Shown in pieces: positions 1-9,826 of a stretch of DNA of 64,000 bases. The notes beneath the pieces are model-generated. The model worked only from the letters and a program-made list of their open reading frames with translations. It made no database searches and was not told the DNA's origin. The stretch is from Bradyrhizobium viridifuturi (GTDB taxonomy: Bacteria > Pseudomonadota > Alphaproteobacteria > Rhizobiales > Xanthobacteraceae), in contig NZ_LGTB01000024.1 in assembly GCF_001238275.1 (NCBI RefSeq), forward strand, positions 62,001-126,000, given 5' to 3'. A program made the translations under genes and the position numbers. Positions within the stretch are counted from its first letter, which is position 1. Every line of letters starts with the position of its first letter.

Positions 1-278
1 GGGAAGGCCTGCGCTTCCGCGATCAGATGCTCGCCGCCGCCGAAGCCGATCTCGAGCCGGACATTCTCGATGCCGTCATCGAACAATTCGGTCAGCGCCT
101 CGGGCGCGGGCGCCGCGATGTCGATTGAAAGATGCGGCAGCAGATTGTCGATCAGGTCGGCCTGGTGCGAACGCAGCTTGTGGCCCTTGCGCCGCCCGAA
201 GAACGAGCCGCGCGAATGGGCCATCGCGCCGTCCTCCGGGGAATCGCGATCGCTGGTGTCGTTCGGAGCAGGTGTCAT
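1..278 (-). CDS. trmB: tRNA (guanine-N7-)-methyltransferase, N-terminal part (cut by window edge)
   Basis: This gene encodes the SAM-dependent enzyme that makes m7G46 in tRNA. Only about 92 N-terminal residues are inside the window. They read FFGRRKGHKLR, then DLIDNLLPHLSID, then the SAM-binding start EIGFGGGEHL, which is the usual beginning of TrmB. The ATG at 278 overlaps the TGA of the upstream M20 peptidase (ATGA), so the two are probably translationally coupled. An in-frame ATG at 224 (MAHSRGSFFGRRKG) is an alternative start. The 3' end lies outside the window. Confidence 0.9.
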   Translation of the reverse strand, partial: MTPAPNDTSDRDSPEDGAMAHSRGSFFGRRKGHKLRSHQADLIDNLLPHLSIDIAAPAPEALTELFDDGIENVRLEIGFGGGEHLIAEAQAF

Positions 279-1399
279 CGCAGCGTCTGATACAGCCGGT
301 AGAGCAGGCGCGCGCGCGGCTCGATCGAGGAGATGTAGAGCTGCTCGTAATGGGTATGCGCACCCTTGCCGTCGACGCCGAGGCCGTCGAGGGTTGCAGT
401 ATGCGGTGCGGTGAAATTGCCGTCGGAGCCGCCGCCGGTGAACACATCGAGCAGCTCGAAGCCCAGTTCAGTGGCAAGCTCGCGGGCGTGTTCGTAGAGC
501 GCTGCGCCGGCATTGCTCTTCTCATAGGGCGGACGGTTCAGTTCCCCGGTCACCTTCACGCTGACGCCCTCGGTGCGCGAGGTGATGCCGAGGATCTTCG
601 GCACCAGCTCGTCGGCGTCGGCCATGGACGGCACGCGCATGTCGACTTCCGCATAGGCCTCTTCGGCGATCACGTTCGGCTTGGTGCCGCCACGGACCAC
701 GCCGACATTGACGGTGACGCCGCGCTTGAGATCGTTCATCGCCTCCAGCGTCTGGATCACATTGCCGAGTTCCCGGATCGCGCTGCGGCCATCCTCGGGG
801 CGCGTGCCGGCATGCGCCGGTGCGCCCTTGATGTGCACATCGAAGCGCGCGACGCCCTTGCGCCCGGTGACGATCTTGCCGCCGTCGCGCGCCGGCTCGG
901 TCACCAGCACGTATTTGGCCTTGCGGCCCTCGGCCTCGATCAGCGCGCGCGAGGTAGGGCTGCCGATTTCCTCGTCCGATACGTAGAGCTGGGTGATGCC
1001 GAGCGGCGGGCGCGCGTCATCGGCGCAGATCTGCCGGAATGCATGAAAGGCGAGGTAGGCGCCGCCCTTCATGTCGTAGATGCCAGGGCCGAACGCGCTG
1101 TCGCCTTCGATCTTGAATGGTAACCGTTCGATGAATCCCATCGGATGAACTGTGTCGAGATGGCTCAACACCAGAATCCCCGGGGCGTCCTGCCCCCAGG
1201 ACGAGCGCGTCACCAGGTGATCGCCGCAGCCCTCGCGCCCCGCAACGCGGTCGACCGTGGCCGGCAGGCCGCGATATTCAGACGCGACGAGGTCAGCCAG
1301 TCGGTTGACCTGGTCCGGCCGCTCGGTCGGCGATTCGATCTCGACCCAGCGGCGAATGCCGTCGAGGATAGCTGCGGTTTCGAACGGGTTGCTGGACAT
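275..1399 (-). CDS. M20 family metallopeptidase (glutamate carboxypeptidase / ArgE-like)
   Basis: This is a zinc-dependent amidohydrolase of the M20 (carboxypeptidase G2/ArgE/DapE) family, 374 aa. The visible metal and catalytic motifs are SHLDTV (about 79-84), GPGIYDMKGG (104-113), SDEEIG (141-146, with the general-base Glu) and a C-terminal GGGSDGNFTA. The part between them is the usual dimerisation domain. The start was set at the ATG at 1399 (MSSNPFETAAIL) because the in-frame extension to 1447 has no family similarity. No signal peptide is visible, so it is probably cytosolic. The substrate cannot be deduced; glutamate or N-acyl amino acid release is typical. Its stop overlaps the trmB start. 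In related Rhizobiales metK usually occupies this position. Confidence 0.9.
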   Translation of the reverse strand: MSSNPFETAAILDGIRRWVEIESPTERPDQVNRLADLVASEYRGLPATVDRVAGREGCGDHLVTRSSWGQDAPGILVLSHLDTVHPMGFIERLPFKIEGDSAFGPGIYDMKGGAYLAFHAFRQICADDARPPLGITQLYVSDEEIGSPTSRALIEAEGRKAKYVLVTEPARDGGKIVTGRKGVARFDVHIKGAPAHAGTRPEDGRSAIRELGNVIQTLEAMNDLKRGVTVNVGVVRGGTKPNVIAEEAYAEVDMRVPSMADADELVPKILGITSRTEGVSVKVTGELNRPPYEKSNAGAALYEHARELATELGFELLDVFTGGGSDGNFTAPHTATLDGLGVDGKGAHTHYEQLYISSIEPRARLLYRLYQTLR

Positions 1400-1461
1400 G
1401 CTGTTGTCGACGCCTGTGAATTTTGGCCTGTGAATTCGCTTTGTCATTCAGCGCACGCGCC

Positions 1462-1563
1462 AAGGCACGATCCGGAACAGCGCGCAGCGGTCTCCGAAGG
1501 AATCATGCTCAAACAAGGAGCTGAAGCGCGACGACGATTCGACCGGAACTCGTCACGCCTCAG
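1462..1563. repeat. Dispersed intergenic palindromic repeat, degenerate copy
   Basis: This stretch aligns base for base, with scattered mismatches, with the repeat at 28811-28915. Shared blocks include GATCCGGAA, AGCGGT, AATCATGCTCAAACAA (ATCATACTCAAACAA in the other copy) and GCGCGAYGACGATTC. It lies between the M20 peptidase and the XRE gene and has no coding potential. Short elements of this kind are scattered through Bradyrhizobium intergenic regions. Confidence 0.75.
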
Positions 1564-1620
1564 CGTGCGCCGGAATGACATATTCCAGATTTGACGATCT
1601 CTCAAACGGATAAGGCAGGG

Positions 1621-2037
1621 TCAGACCTGTTCGGCCGCCTCGCGCGCCGCGATCTGCTCGACCAGTTCGACGATGCTGCGGCGGAGTTTGGCGTCCGCGA
1701 TCCGCGTGAACGCACGGGTCAGGGCCAGGCCTTCGGCGGTTGCCAGAAAATCGGACACATAGGCCGGCGAGGAGCCCTCGCTGAAGCCGTCAGCGGTCTT
1801 GACGCCGCTCGGGCCGCCGTCGAACAGGAAAGAGACCGGCACCTGCAGGATTTCGGAGATCTGCTGCAGCCGGCTCGCGCCGACACGGTTGGTGCCCTTC
1901 TCGTATTTCTGCACCTGCTGGAACGTCAGGCCTAACGCCTCGCCCAGTTTTTCCTGGCTCATGCCGAGCATGATGCGTCGCATACGGACGCGGCTGCCGA
2001 CATATTTGTCAACAGGATTGGGCGCTTTGGTGGACAT
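1621..2037 (-). CDS. XRE-family HTH transcriptional regulator (PraR-like)
   Basis: This is a 138-aa DNA-binding protein. It begins NPVDKYVGSRVRMRRIMLG, followed by a Cro/CI helix-turn-helix containing MSQEKLGEALGLTFQQVQK, then YEKGTNRVGASRLQQI, and an acidic, Ala-rich C-terminal tail. It matches the highly conserved alphaproteobacterial XRE regulators that include rhizobial PraR, a repressor involved in biofilm/quorum and symbiotic traits. The ATG at 2037 was preferred over the TTG at 2043 because GGAG sits just upstream of it. The position next to lnt is conserved in Rhizobiales. The regulon in this organism is unknown. Confidence 0.85.
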   Translation of the reverse strand: MSTKAPNPVDKYVGSRVRMRRIMLGMSQEKLGEALGLTFQQVQKYEKGTNRVGASRLQQISEILQVPVSFLFDGGPSGVKTADGFSEGSSPAYVSDFLATAEGLALTRAFTRIADAKLRRSIVELVEQIAAREAAEQV

Positions 2038-2299
2038 CTCCAACTCTCCTAAGGGATTGCGCGCCCGGGGGGTGAGGCAAGTTGGACGTGGAGTATGCCT
2101 CAGGCGCCGGTGCCGTCAAATCCTGCAAGGAGGATCGGGACGAAATGCGGACAATTTGCGCAAAGGGGCTGACTTGGCTTGTGATTTCGCGTGGACCCGT
2201 ACAATGCGAAGTGCACGGTCGATCTGTCAACTGGTGGAATCGCGCTGAGGTAAATTTCGACGTTTTTTCGGGTTCGGCGACAACCGGCGATATGCAGGA

Positions 2300-3913
2300 T
2301 CAGGCTTTTCGCCTGACAAAACGTCTCCGCAATACGATTGCGAGGGCAACCAACACAATCACAGCGGCCGGGATGTTCCCGGCACGCGCGTAGATCGTCG
2401 GCGCGATCGCTGCCGGCAGGCCGGCATCGAGCACACCTTCGGTGCCGAGCCCGAGTCGCGCGACGATCCGCCCGAGCGGATCGATGACGGCCGAGATGCC
2501 CGTGTTCGCGGCACGCACCAGCGGCAGGCCTTCCTCGATCGAGCGCAGCCGGGCCTGCTGCAGATGCTGATAGGGGCCGGTCGAGATTCCGAACCAGCCG
2601 TCATTGGTGACGTTGACGATCCAGCCGGGACGATCGTCGCGGCTCACGACATTGCCGGGGAAGATCGCCTCGTAGCAGATCAGGGGCAGCGCGCGCGGTG
2701 CATTCGGAATGTCGAGCGGGCGGCGGATCGTGCCGGGAATGTAGCCGCCCTGCACCTTGGTGAGCTGCACCAGGCCGAGCTTCTCCATCCAGTCCTGGAA
2801 CGGCAGATATTCTCCGAATGGGACGAGGTGCAGCTTGTCGTAGACCGCGAGAACGCTGCCGTCATGGTCGATGACGTAGATCGAATTATAGGCGCGCGTG
2901 ATGCGGACGTTGGGCGGCAGATCGGGTGCGCGCACCGAGCCGGTGATCAGCACGGTTCCCTTCGGCAGGAGATCGGCGATCTGCGCCATCGCATCGGCTT
3001 CCTTGGTCAGGAAGAAGGGAAACGCGGATTCCGGCCAGATCAGGATGGTGGAGTCGCTCACGCCGGTCGAATGCGGCCCGGACGCGCGATCCGACAGAGT
3101 GAGATATTTCTGCATCACCGCCGCCTTGGCGGAGTAGTTGAACTTGGCGTCCTGCTGCAAATCGGGCTGCATGATGCGCAGCTTGACGCCGGCGACCATG
3201 CTGGTCGGCTGCTGGGCGAGGCGGAATGCGCCGAATGCCAGCATCGCGGCGAGGACCAGCACCGCCGCCGCCGGTGCGCGCCACGGCTTGCGGCCGCGTG
3301 AGGCGCCGTCGATCAGCACGGCCGGGCTTGCGAAGATCGCGACGCTCAGGAACGTCATGCCCCACAGCCCGATCAGCGATGCGGTCTGCGCGAGCGCAAG
3401 CGGCTCGGTCAGCGCATAGCCGAACGCATTCCACGGAAAGCCGCTCAGCAGATGGCCGCGCAGCCATTCCGAGATCGTCAGGCCGACGGCCAGCGCCAGC
3501 ACGCGCGAGACGTCGCGCGGCCAGATCAGCCGCGCCAGCGCGAAGCCGAAAGCGGTGAACAGCGCGAGATAGGCAGGCAGGCCGAGCACCGCGAACGGCG
3601 TCAGCCAGGCGAAGGTGTCGGCATCGACGAAGAAGGCGTAGCCGATCCAGTACAGTCCCGGCACGAAATAGCCGAGGCCGAACCAGAAGCCGGACAGCGC
3701 TGCGGCGGGCACGCCGCGCCAACGCCCGGCAGCAGCGCCGTCGATCAGCCAGACTGCGATGGAGAAGGTCAGGAACAGCACCGGCCAGGCGTTGAACGGC
3801 GCCATCGCCAGCGAGGACAATGCGCCGGCTGCGAGCGCGAGCACCGCGCGCTTCCATCCCCAGGTCAAAATGATCGCAAGCCCGACCGAGCGGAGTTTGT
3901 CTGACAGCCTCAC
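2300..3913 (-). CDS. lnt: Apolipoprotein N-acyltransferase
   Basis: Lnt adds the third acyl chain to the N-terminal cysteine of lipoproteins at the periplasmic face of the inner membrane. The protein is 537 aa, the usual length. It has about six to seven hydrophobic segments in the first 230 residues, a carbon-nitrogen hydrolase domain (about 245-490) and a last membrane segment at the C terminus. The catalytic triad is visible: Glu295 (WPESAFPF), Lys360 (YDKLHLVPFGEYLPF) and Cys413 (ICYEAIFPG). The start codon is GTG at 3913 and overlaps the corC stop (GTGA), so the genes are co-translated. Confidence 0.96.
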   Translation of the reverse strand: MRLSDKLRSVGLAIILTWGWKRAVLALAAGALSSLAMAPFNAWPVLFLTFSIAVWLIDGAAAGRWRGVPAAALSGFWFGLGYFVPGLYWIGYAFFVDADTFAWLTPFAVLGLPAYLALFTAFGFALARLIWPRDVSRVLALAVGLTISEWLRGHLLSGFPWNAFGYALTEPLALAQTASLIGLWGMTFLSVAIFASPAVLIDGASRGRKPWRAPAAAVLVLAAMLAFGAFRLAQQPTSMVAGVKLRIMQPDLQQDAKFNYSAKAAVMQKYLTLSDRASGPHSTGVSDSTILIWPESAFPFFLTKEADAMAQIADLLPKGTVLITGSVRAPDLPPNVRITRAYNSIYVIDHDGSVLAVYDKLHLVPFGEYLPFQDWMEKLGLVQLTKVQGGYIPGTIRRPLDIPNAPRALPLICYEAIFPGNVVSRDDRPGWIVNVTNDGWFGISTGPYQHLQQARLRSIEEGLPLVRAANTGISAVIDPLGRIVARLGLGTEGVLDAGLPAAIAPTIYARAGNIPAAVIVLVALAIVLRRRFVRRKA

Positions 3914-5022
3914 TGCGGACCGGCTCCATCGCCGGGCGGCGGCATGTTGTCATTCGCCTGCGGGTTTCCGGAGTCCGGTGCCTGCTCGCGGCGCCGCTCG
4001 CGTTCCTTGCGCGGCGCCGGCCGCTCCTTGCGTGTCGTGACCCGCACGCGCTTGACCCGCCGCGGATCGGCGTCGAGCACTTCGACCTCGTAATTGCCGG
4101 GACCGGAAATCACCTCGCCGCGCACCGGCAGGCGGCCGACGAACGAGACGAGATAGCCGCCCAGCGTCTCGACCTCCTCGCCGGCCTCGCCGGTCACGAA
4201 GTCTTCGCCGATCACCGAACGGACATCATCGAGGCTGGCGCGAGCGTCGGCGATGAAGGAGTTGTCCGGCTGGCGGACGATCGACGGCGGCTCGTCGGAA
4301 TCGTGCTCGTCATCGATTTCGCCGACGATCTGCTCGACAATGTCCTCGATCGACACCAGTCCGTCGGTGCCGCCATATTCGTCGACCACCAGCGCGAGAT
4401 GGATGCGCGAGGCCTGCATCTGCGCCAGCAGGTCGATCGCGCGCATCGACGGCGGGATATAGAGCAGCTTGCGGATGATATGGGCGTCCGCCAGCGGCAA
4501 CGCGAGATCGACGCTGCGCAGGTCGAGGCCCGCGGGAAAAGGCTTCTTGCGCTTCGTCTTGGTCGCATCGGTGACGCGCGCCTTCGCGGTCATGAAGGCG
4601 AGCAGGTCGCGGATGTGCACCATGCCCTCGGGGTCGTCGAGGGTCTCGTTGTAGACGACGAGGCGCGAATGCGCGGCGCTCTCGAACAGGCTCATCAATT
4701 CGCCGAGCGGAATGTCGCGCTTGACCGCGACGATGTCGGCACGGTGCACCATGACGTCGGCGATCCGCCGCTCGTTCAGCGACAGGATGTTGCGCAGCAT
4801 GGTGCGCTCGATTGCCGAGAAGCCGACATCGTCGGGCGTCGATGCGTCGAGCACCACCTGCAGATCGTCGCGCACCGAGCCGGCCTTCCAGCCGAACAGC
4901 GTGCGGATCGCGCGCACCAGCCAGCCTTCGGCGGCCGGGCGCTGCACCTCGCCTTCGTGCACGACCGCGGGCAGGTTGCTCACGTTGCGCGGATTGTCAT
5001 GGGTCGGTTCGGAATCCGGCAT
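3910..5022 (-). CDS. corC: CBS-domain hemolysin/CorC family protein
   Basis: This 370-aa cytosolic protein has a tandem CBS pair: first RIADVMVHRADIVAV through MVHIRDLLAF, second LYIPPSMRAIDLLAQMQ through LVSIEDIVEQIVGE. A CorC/HlyC transporter-associated domain follows (SFIADARASLDDV, ETLGGYLVSFVGRLP). The C terminus is a very basic Arg/Lys/Pro tail. CorC-type proteins are linked to Mg/Co homeostasis, and the TlyC name reflects weak hemolysin similarity. The start was placed at the ATG at 5022 (MPDSEPTHDN). It sits in the conserved phoH-ybeY-corC-lnt operon. Confidence 0.92.
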   Translation of the reverse strand: MPDSEPTHDNPRNVSNLPAVVHEGEVQRPAAEGWLVRAIRTLFGWKAGSVRDDLQVVLDASTPDDVGFSAIERTMLRNILSLNERRIADVMVHRADIVAVKRDIPLGELMSLFESAAHSRLVVYNETLDDPEGMVHIRDLLAFMTAKARVTDATKTKRKKPFPAGLDLRSVDLALPLADAHIIRKLLYIPPSMRAIDLLAQMQASRIHLALVVDEYGGTDGLVSIEDIVEQIVGEIDDEHDSDEPPSIVRQPDNSFIADARASLDDVRSVIGEDFVTGEAGEEVETLGGYLVSFVGRLPVRGEVISGPGNYEVEVLDADPRRVKRVRVTTRKERPAPRKERERRREQAPDSGNPQANDNMPPPGDGAGPQ

Positions 5023-5023
5023 G

Positions 5024-5592
5024 TCAGGCGATCCGATCCGCATAGGGGTCGGGAATGCCGAGGGAGGACAGGATCTCGCGCTCGAGCGACTCCATGTCCT
5101 CGGCATCGTCATCGTTCTCGTGGTCGTAACCGATCAGATGCAGGAAGCCATGCACCGCGAGATGGCTCAAATGATGGTCGAACGGTTTCTGTTCGTCATC
5201 GGCTTCCCGCCGCGTCGTCTCATAGGCAATCGCGATGTCGCCGAGCATGCGCGGGGCATCGTCGGGTCCGCCGCCGCCTTCCGGCTGCAGCGCCGGAAAC
5301 GACAGCACGTTGGTCGGCTTGTCGATGCTGCGCCAGTTGGCGTTGAGGGTGCGAATGCCGGCGTCGTCGGTCAGCATCACCGCAAGCTCGGCATCGGCGA
5401 CATTGGCATCGGCGATTGCGGCCGCAGCTCGATGGCGCGATGTATCACCGCGTCGGCATCTGGCTCCGCCTGCCAGCATTCGGCGGTGACGAGAACCTCG
5501 GTTGCAGGAAAAGCGGACACGTTCGTTTCAAAATCTGCGTTATGGCCGGAACCCGCATCGCGCGGGCTCGCGGCCGAAGCTATTGGGCTCAA
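5024..5592 (-). CDS. ybeY: Endoribonuclease YbeY (frameshifted in this sequence)
   Basis: YbeY is a zinc endoribonuclease needed for 16S rRNA 3'-end maturation and ribosome quality control. The zinc motif HLAVHGFLHLIGYDHE is intact. The N terminus (ATEVLVTAECWQAEPDADAV, HRAIE) is in one frame from a TTG at 5592 that overlaps the phoH stop. The rest, from AAAIADANVADAELAV onward, is in another frame. Inserting one base near 5428 joins them into a normal protein of about 189 aa. The total span is 3n+2 nt, as expected for one lost base. Because YbeY is nearly essential, a sequencing or assembly error is more likely than a pseudogene. Confidence 0.88.
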
Positions 5593-6644
5593 GATCTGGC
5601 GTTTGCCGGCTTTTGCGGCAATCCCTCATAGGCGGCCACGATGCGCGCCACCAATTCATGGCGGATGACGTCCTCGGCCTTGAAGTGCACCTGCGCGATG
5701 CCCTCGACACCGTCGAGCAGCTTCACGGCTTCCGCGAGGCCGGAGGTCTGACCGTTCGGCAGGTCGATCTGCGAAGGGTCGCCGGTGACGATCATCCGGC
5801 TGTTCTCGCCGAGGCGGGTCAAGAACATCTTCATCTGCATCGACGTGGTGTTCTGCGCCTCGTCGAGGATGATCGCGGCATTGGTCAGGGTGCGGCCGCG
5901 CATGAAGGCGAGCGGCGCGATCTCGATCTCGTTGCCCTGCAGCGCGCGCTCGACGACACGGGCATCCATCAGATCGTACAGCGCGTCATAGATCGGGCGC
6001 AGATACGGATCGACCTTCTCCTTGAGATCGCCGGGCAGGAAGCCGAGCCGTTCGCCGGCCTCGACCGCGGGCCGCGTCAGGATGATGCGATCGACTTCCT
6101 TGCGTTCGAACAGCTGAGCCGCATGGGCGACCGCGAGCCAGGTCTTGCCGGTGCCGGCCGGGCCGATGCCGAACACGAGTTCATGCCGCTTCAGCGCGCG
6201 GATGTAAGAGTCTTGCGCCGCGGTGCGGGCGCGCACCGGACGCTTGCGCAGATTGATGGTCTCGAAGGTCGGCTTGGCGGTCTTGTTGTCGAACTCGAAC
6301 AGCGAGCCCTGCGCGATCACGGCGCGGATCGCGCCTTCGACCTCACCCTGATCGAGGTCATGGCCTGCGACGGCCTGGGCATAGAGCGTCTCCAGGACGC
6401 GCCGGGCCGCGTCGCAGCCGTCGCGGGAGCCCGCGATGGTGACGTGGTTGCCGCGGGAATCGACCACGACGCCGAGCCGCCGCTCGACCAGCGCCAGATT
6501 CTGTCCGTAGGGGCCGACCAGCGCGGATGCGGCACGGTTGTCGTCGAAATCAATGACGACCTGAGTTTCAGGGGGTATTTGCATGTCGCGGTCAGGTTTG
6601 CGGCTGGGAGCAAGCGAAGGCGAATCCGATGCGCTTTTGGGCAA
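5589..6644 (-). CDS. phoH: PhoH-family ATPase
   Basis: This is a cytosolic P-loop ATPase of 351 aa, thought to act in RNA metabolism together with YbeY. An N-terminal KH-like region (ALVGPYGQNLALVERRLG) precedes Walker A GPAGTGKT (161-168), the motif LTRPAVEAGERLGFLPGD, and Walker B IILDEAQN. The TTG start at 6644 gives the longest form; an ATG at 6584 (MQIPPETQVVIDFDD) is equally plausible. The TGA at 5589 overlaps the ybeY start, and miaB ends just upstream at 6650, so this is one operon. Confidence 0.94.
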   Translation of the reverse strand: MPKSASDSPSLAPSRKPDRDMQIPPETQVVIDFDDNRAASALVGPYGQNLALVERRLGVVVDSRGNHVTIAGSRDGCDAARRVLETLYAQAVAGHDLDQGEVEGAIRAVIAQGSLFEFDNKTAKPTFETINLRKRPVRARTAAQDSYIRALKRHELVFGIGPAGTGKTWLAVAHAAQLFERKEVDRIILTRPAVEAGERLGFLPGDLKEKVDPYLRPIYDALYDLMDARVVERALQGNEIEIAPLAFMRGRTLTNAAIILDEAQNTTSMQMKMFLTRLGENSRMIVTGDPSQIDLPNGQTSGLAEAVKLLDGVEGIAQVHFKAEDVIRHELVARIVAAYEGLPQKPANARS

Positions 6645-6649
6645 GGATT

Positions 6650-8038
<1,389 letters not shown>

Positions 8039-8096
8039 GGAACCCTGAATACGAAAAGGAAACGGCGCCATCGGGGCGCCGGGGCTGAAATATAGC

Positions 8097-8795
8097 CTAA
8101 ACCGGGGAAAATCCAGCGATCGAGCCGTGTTTTTGGCCGGCCTGGGCGATCAAATCGGGCAATTGGCGCATATCGGCGAAGGTTATGGCCGCGCCGGCCC
8201 GGCGCAGCATGGCCTCGTGTTCCGCCGTGCAATGGCTGCCGCCGTAGAAACCGAGCACGGTCATTCCGGCGGCGCAGGCGCCGGTGACGCCGGCCACGCT
8301 GTCCTCGATCACGACGCAGCGTTCCGACCGTGCGCCCATCTGTTCGGCCGCAAACAGAAACAGATCTGGCGCGGGCTTGCCGTGCTGGACCTGGGTGGCG
8401 GAGAAAATATGCGGCGCGAGCTGGTCGTAGAGCCCGACGCAGGTCAGGCCGTGATGGATCTTCTCCGGCGTGCCGCTGGAGGCCACGCATTTCGGCAAGG
8501 TGAGCGCTGTGATCGCATCGCCGACATGCGCGATGGCGTTGAGATCGTCGGCATAGAAGCTCAGCGTCGCGTGCTTGACCTCGGCCTCGAACGTATCGGG
8601 CAACGCGCGGCCGATCTCGCTTTCGACGATCCGCCGGGCCTCGCGATCGGACACGCCGAGGAAACGCTTCAGCACGCCGTCGGGGGTGATCGGAAAGCCG
8701 TGCCGCGTCAGCGTGTCCGCATGCGCGCGACAGGAGATCACCTCGCTGTCGACCAGCACGCCGTCGCAATCGAAGATGACGAGATCGAAGCTCAT
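8097..8795 (-). CDS. HAD-superfamily hydrolase (phosphoglycolate phosphatase/CbbY-like)
   Basis: This 232-aa cytosolic phosphatase has the HAD nucleophile motif FDCDGVLVDSE at its N terminus. The second aspartate of DxD and the following DSE are typical of the beta-phosphoglucomutase/Gph subgroup. The motif II serine/threonine region is CVASSGTPEK, the motif III lysine is GKPAPDLFLFA, and the motif IV acidic pair is VIEDSVAGV. The exact sugar-phosphate substrate cannot be read from sequence. It lies between the Fur gene and miaB on the same strand. Confidence 0.88.
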   Translation of the reverse strand: MSFDLVIFDCDGVLVDSEVISCRAHADTLTRHGFPITPDGVLKRFLGVSDREARRIVESEIGRALPDTFEAEVKHATLSFYADDLNAIAHVGDAITALTLPKCVASSGTPEKIHHGLTCVGLYDQLAPHIFSATQVQHGKPAPDLFLFAAEQMGARSERCVVIEDSVAGVTGACAAGMTVLGFYGGSHCTAEHEAMLRRAGAAITFADMRQLPDLIAQAGQKHGSIAGFSPV

Positions 8796-8819
8796 GGTCT
8801 TTCGATGCGTGGCGCGCGC

Positions 8820-9272
8820 CTACGACTTGCTGTCGTCGTCGAGCGGGACGCAATAGAGCTCGAGCCGGTGATCGACCAGCTTGTAGCCGAGCTTGCGCGC
8901 GATCTCGGCCTGCAGCTTCTCGATTTCCTCGGAAGTGAATTCGATCACCTTGCCGTCGCGCAGATTGATCAGATGGTCGTGATGGCTCTCGGGCATCTGC
9001 TCGTAGCGCGCACGGCCCTCACGGAAGTCGTGACGCTCGATGATGCCGGCATCCTCGAACAGCTTGACGGTGCGATAGACCGTCGAGATCGAGATCTTGT
9101 CGTCGACCGCCACACAGCGGCGGTACAGTTCCTCGACGTCGGGATGATCCATCGCCTCCGCCAGCACCCGCGCGATCACGCGGCGCTGTTCGGTCATGCG
9201 CATGCCGGTCGCGGCGCAGCGCGCCTCGATGCCGGTATTTTTCTGCGCAGGCGGGATTTTCACCGTGGTCAT
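8820..9272 (-). CDS. fur: Fur-family metalloregulator (Fur/Mur)
   Basis: This is a 150-aa winged-helix metal-responsive repressor. The DNA-binding half contains MTEQRRVIARVLAEAMDHPD and KISISTVYRTVKLFEDAGII. The metal-binding half has HHDHLINLRDGKVIEF and a final HRLELYC, matching Fur/Mur rather than Irr (no heme regulatory motif) or Zur. In Rhizobiales this orthologue often senses Mn (Mur) or Fe. Only the second half of the CxxC structural zinc site is obvious, as is normal for this clade. It lies between rimI and the HAD hydrolase. Confidence 0.9.
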   Translation of the reverse strand: MTTVKIPPAQKNTGIEARCAATGMRMTEQRRVIARVLAEAMDHPDVEELYRRCVAVDDKISISTVYRTVKLFEDAGIIERHDFREGRARYEQMPESHHDHLINLRDGKVIEFTSEEIEKLQAEIARKLGYKLVDHRLELYCVPLDDDSKS

Positions 9273-9340
9273 GGGTTTCAGGCCGTATTCTTCAAACCTT
9301 GGGTAACAGAGCAGGGCGCTGTTCTGCCATCGCGCCGATG

Positions 9341-9826
9341 TTACGACAAGTCGCGCCGCATCAGAAGCGCGTTCAAATGTTCCCCACCGGGCTGCTTGTA
9401 ATAGCGTTCGCGGCGGCCGATCACGGCGAATCCGGCCCTTTCATACAGCCGTCGCGCCGGCGCATTGTTCTCTTCCACTTCGAGGAAGATGGTGCGGATG
9501 CCACGGCCGGCAAGGTGGCCGAGATGGGTCAGCAGCAGGTCGCGCGACAGGCCGCGGCCGCGTTGATTGGAATCGATTGCGATCGACAGGATTTCCGCCT
9601 CGTCCGCCGCCATTCGCGAGACCGCAAAGCCGATCACCTTGCTTCCCTGGCGCAGCCGGTGCACCAGCGTGTTGCGCTCGGTCAGCATCGTCTCGAATTC
9701 GCCCTCGCCCCAGCCACGATGAAACGAGGCGCCGTGCAACTGGGCGAGCCGCGCCGCGTCCCGCAGCGATGCGGGCTCGACCGCGGGCGGACCGCCACCC
9801 CACCAGCGCGACAGCCAACCGGTCAT
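9341..9826 (-). CDS. rimI: Ribosomal protein S18-alanine N-acetyltransferase
   Basis: This is a GNAT acetyltransferase of 161 aa. The acetyl-CoA-binding motif is SNQRGRGLSRDLL, followed by FLEVEENNAPARRLYERAGF and the C-terminal RRERYYKQPGGEHLNALLM block, which is diagnostic of RimI. It acetylates the N-terminal alanine of ribosomal protein S18 and possibly other proteins. Its ATG at 9826 overlaps the tsaB stop (ATGA), and the tsaB-rimI pairing is widespread and supports the call. Confidence 0.93.
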   Translation of the reverse strand: MTGWLSRWWGGGPPAVEPASLRDAARLAQLHGASFHRGWGEGEFETMLTERNTLVHRLRQGSKVIGFAVSRMAADEAEILSIAIDSNQRGRGLSRDLLLTHLGHLAGRGIRTIFLEVEENNAPARRLYERAGFAVIGRRERYYKQPGGEHLNALLMRRDLS

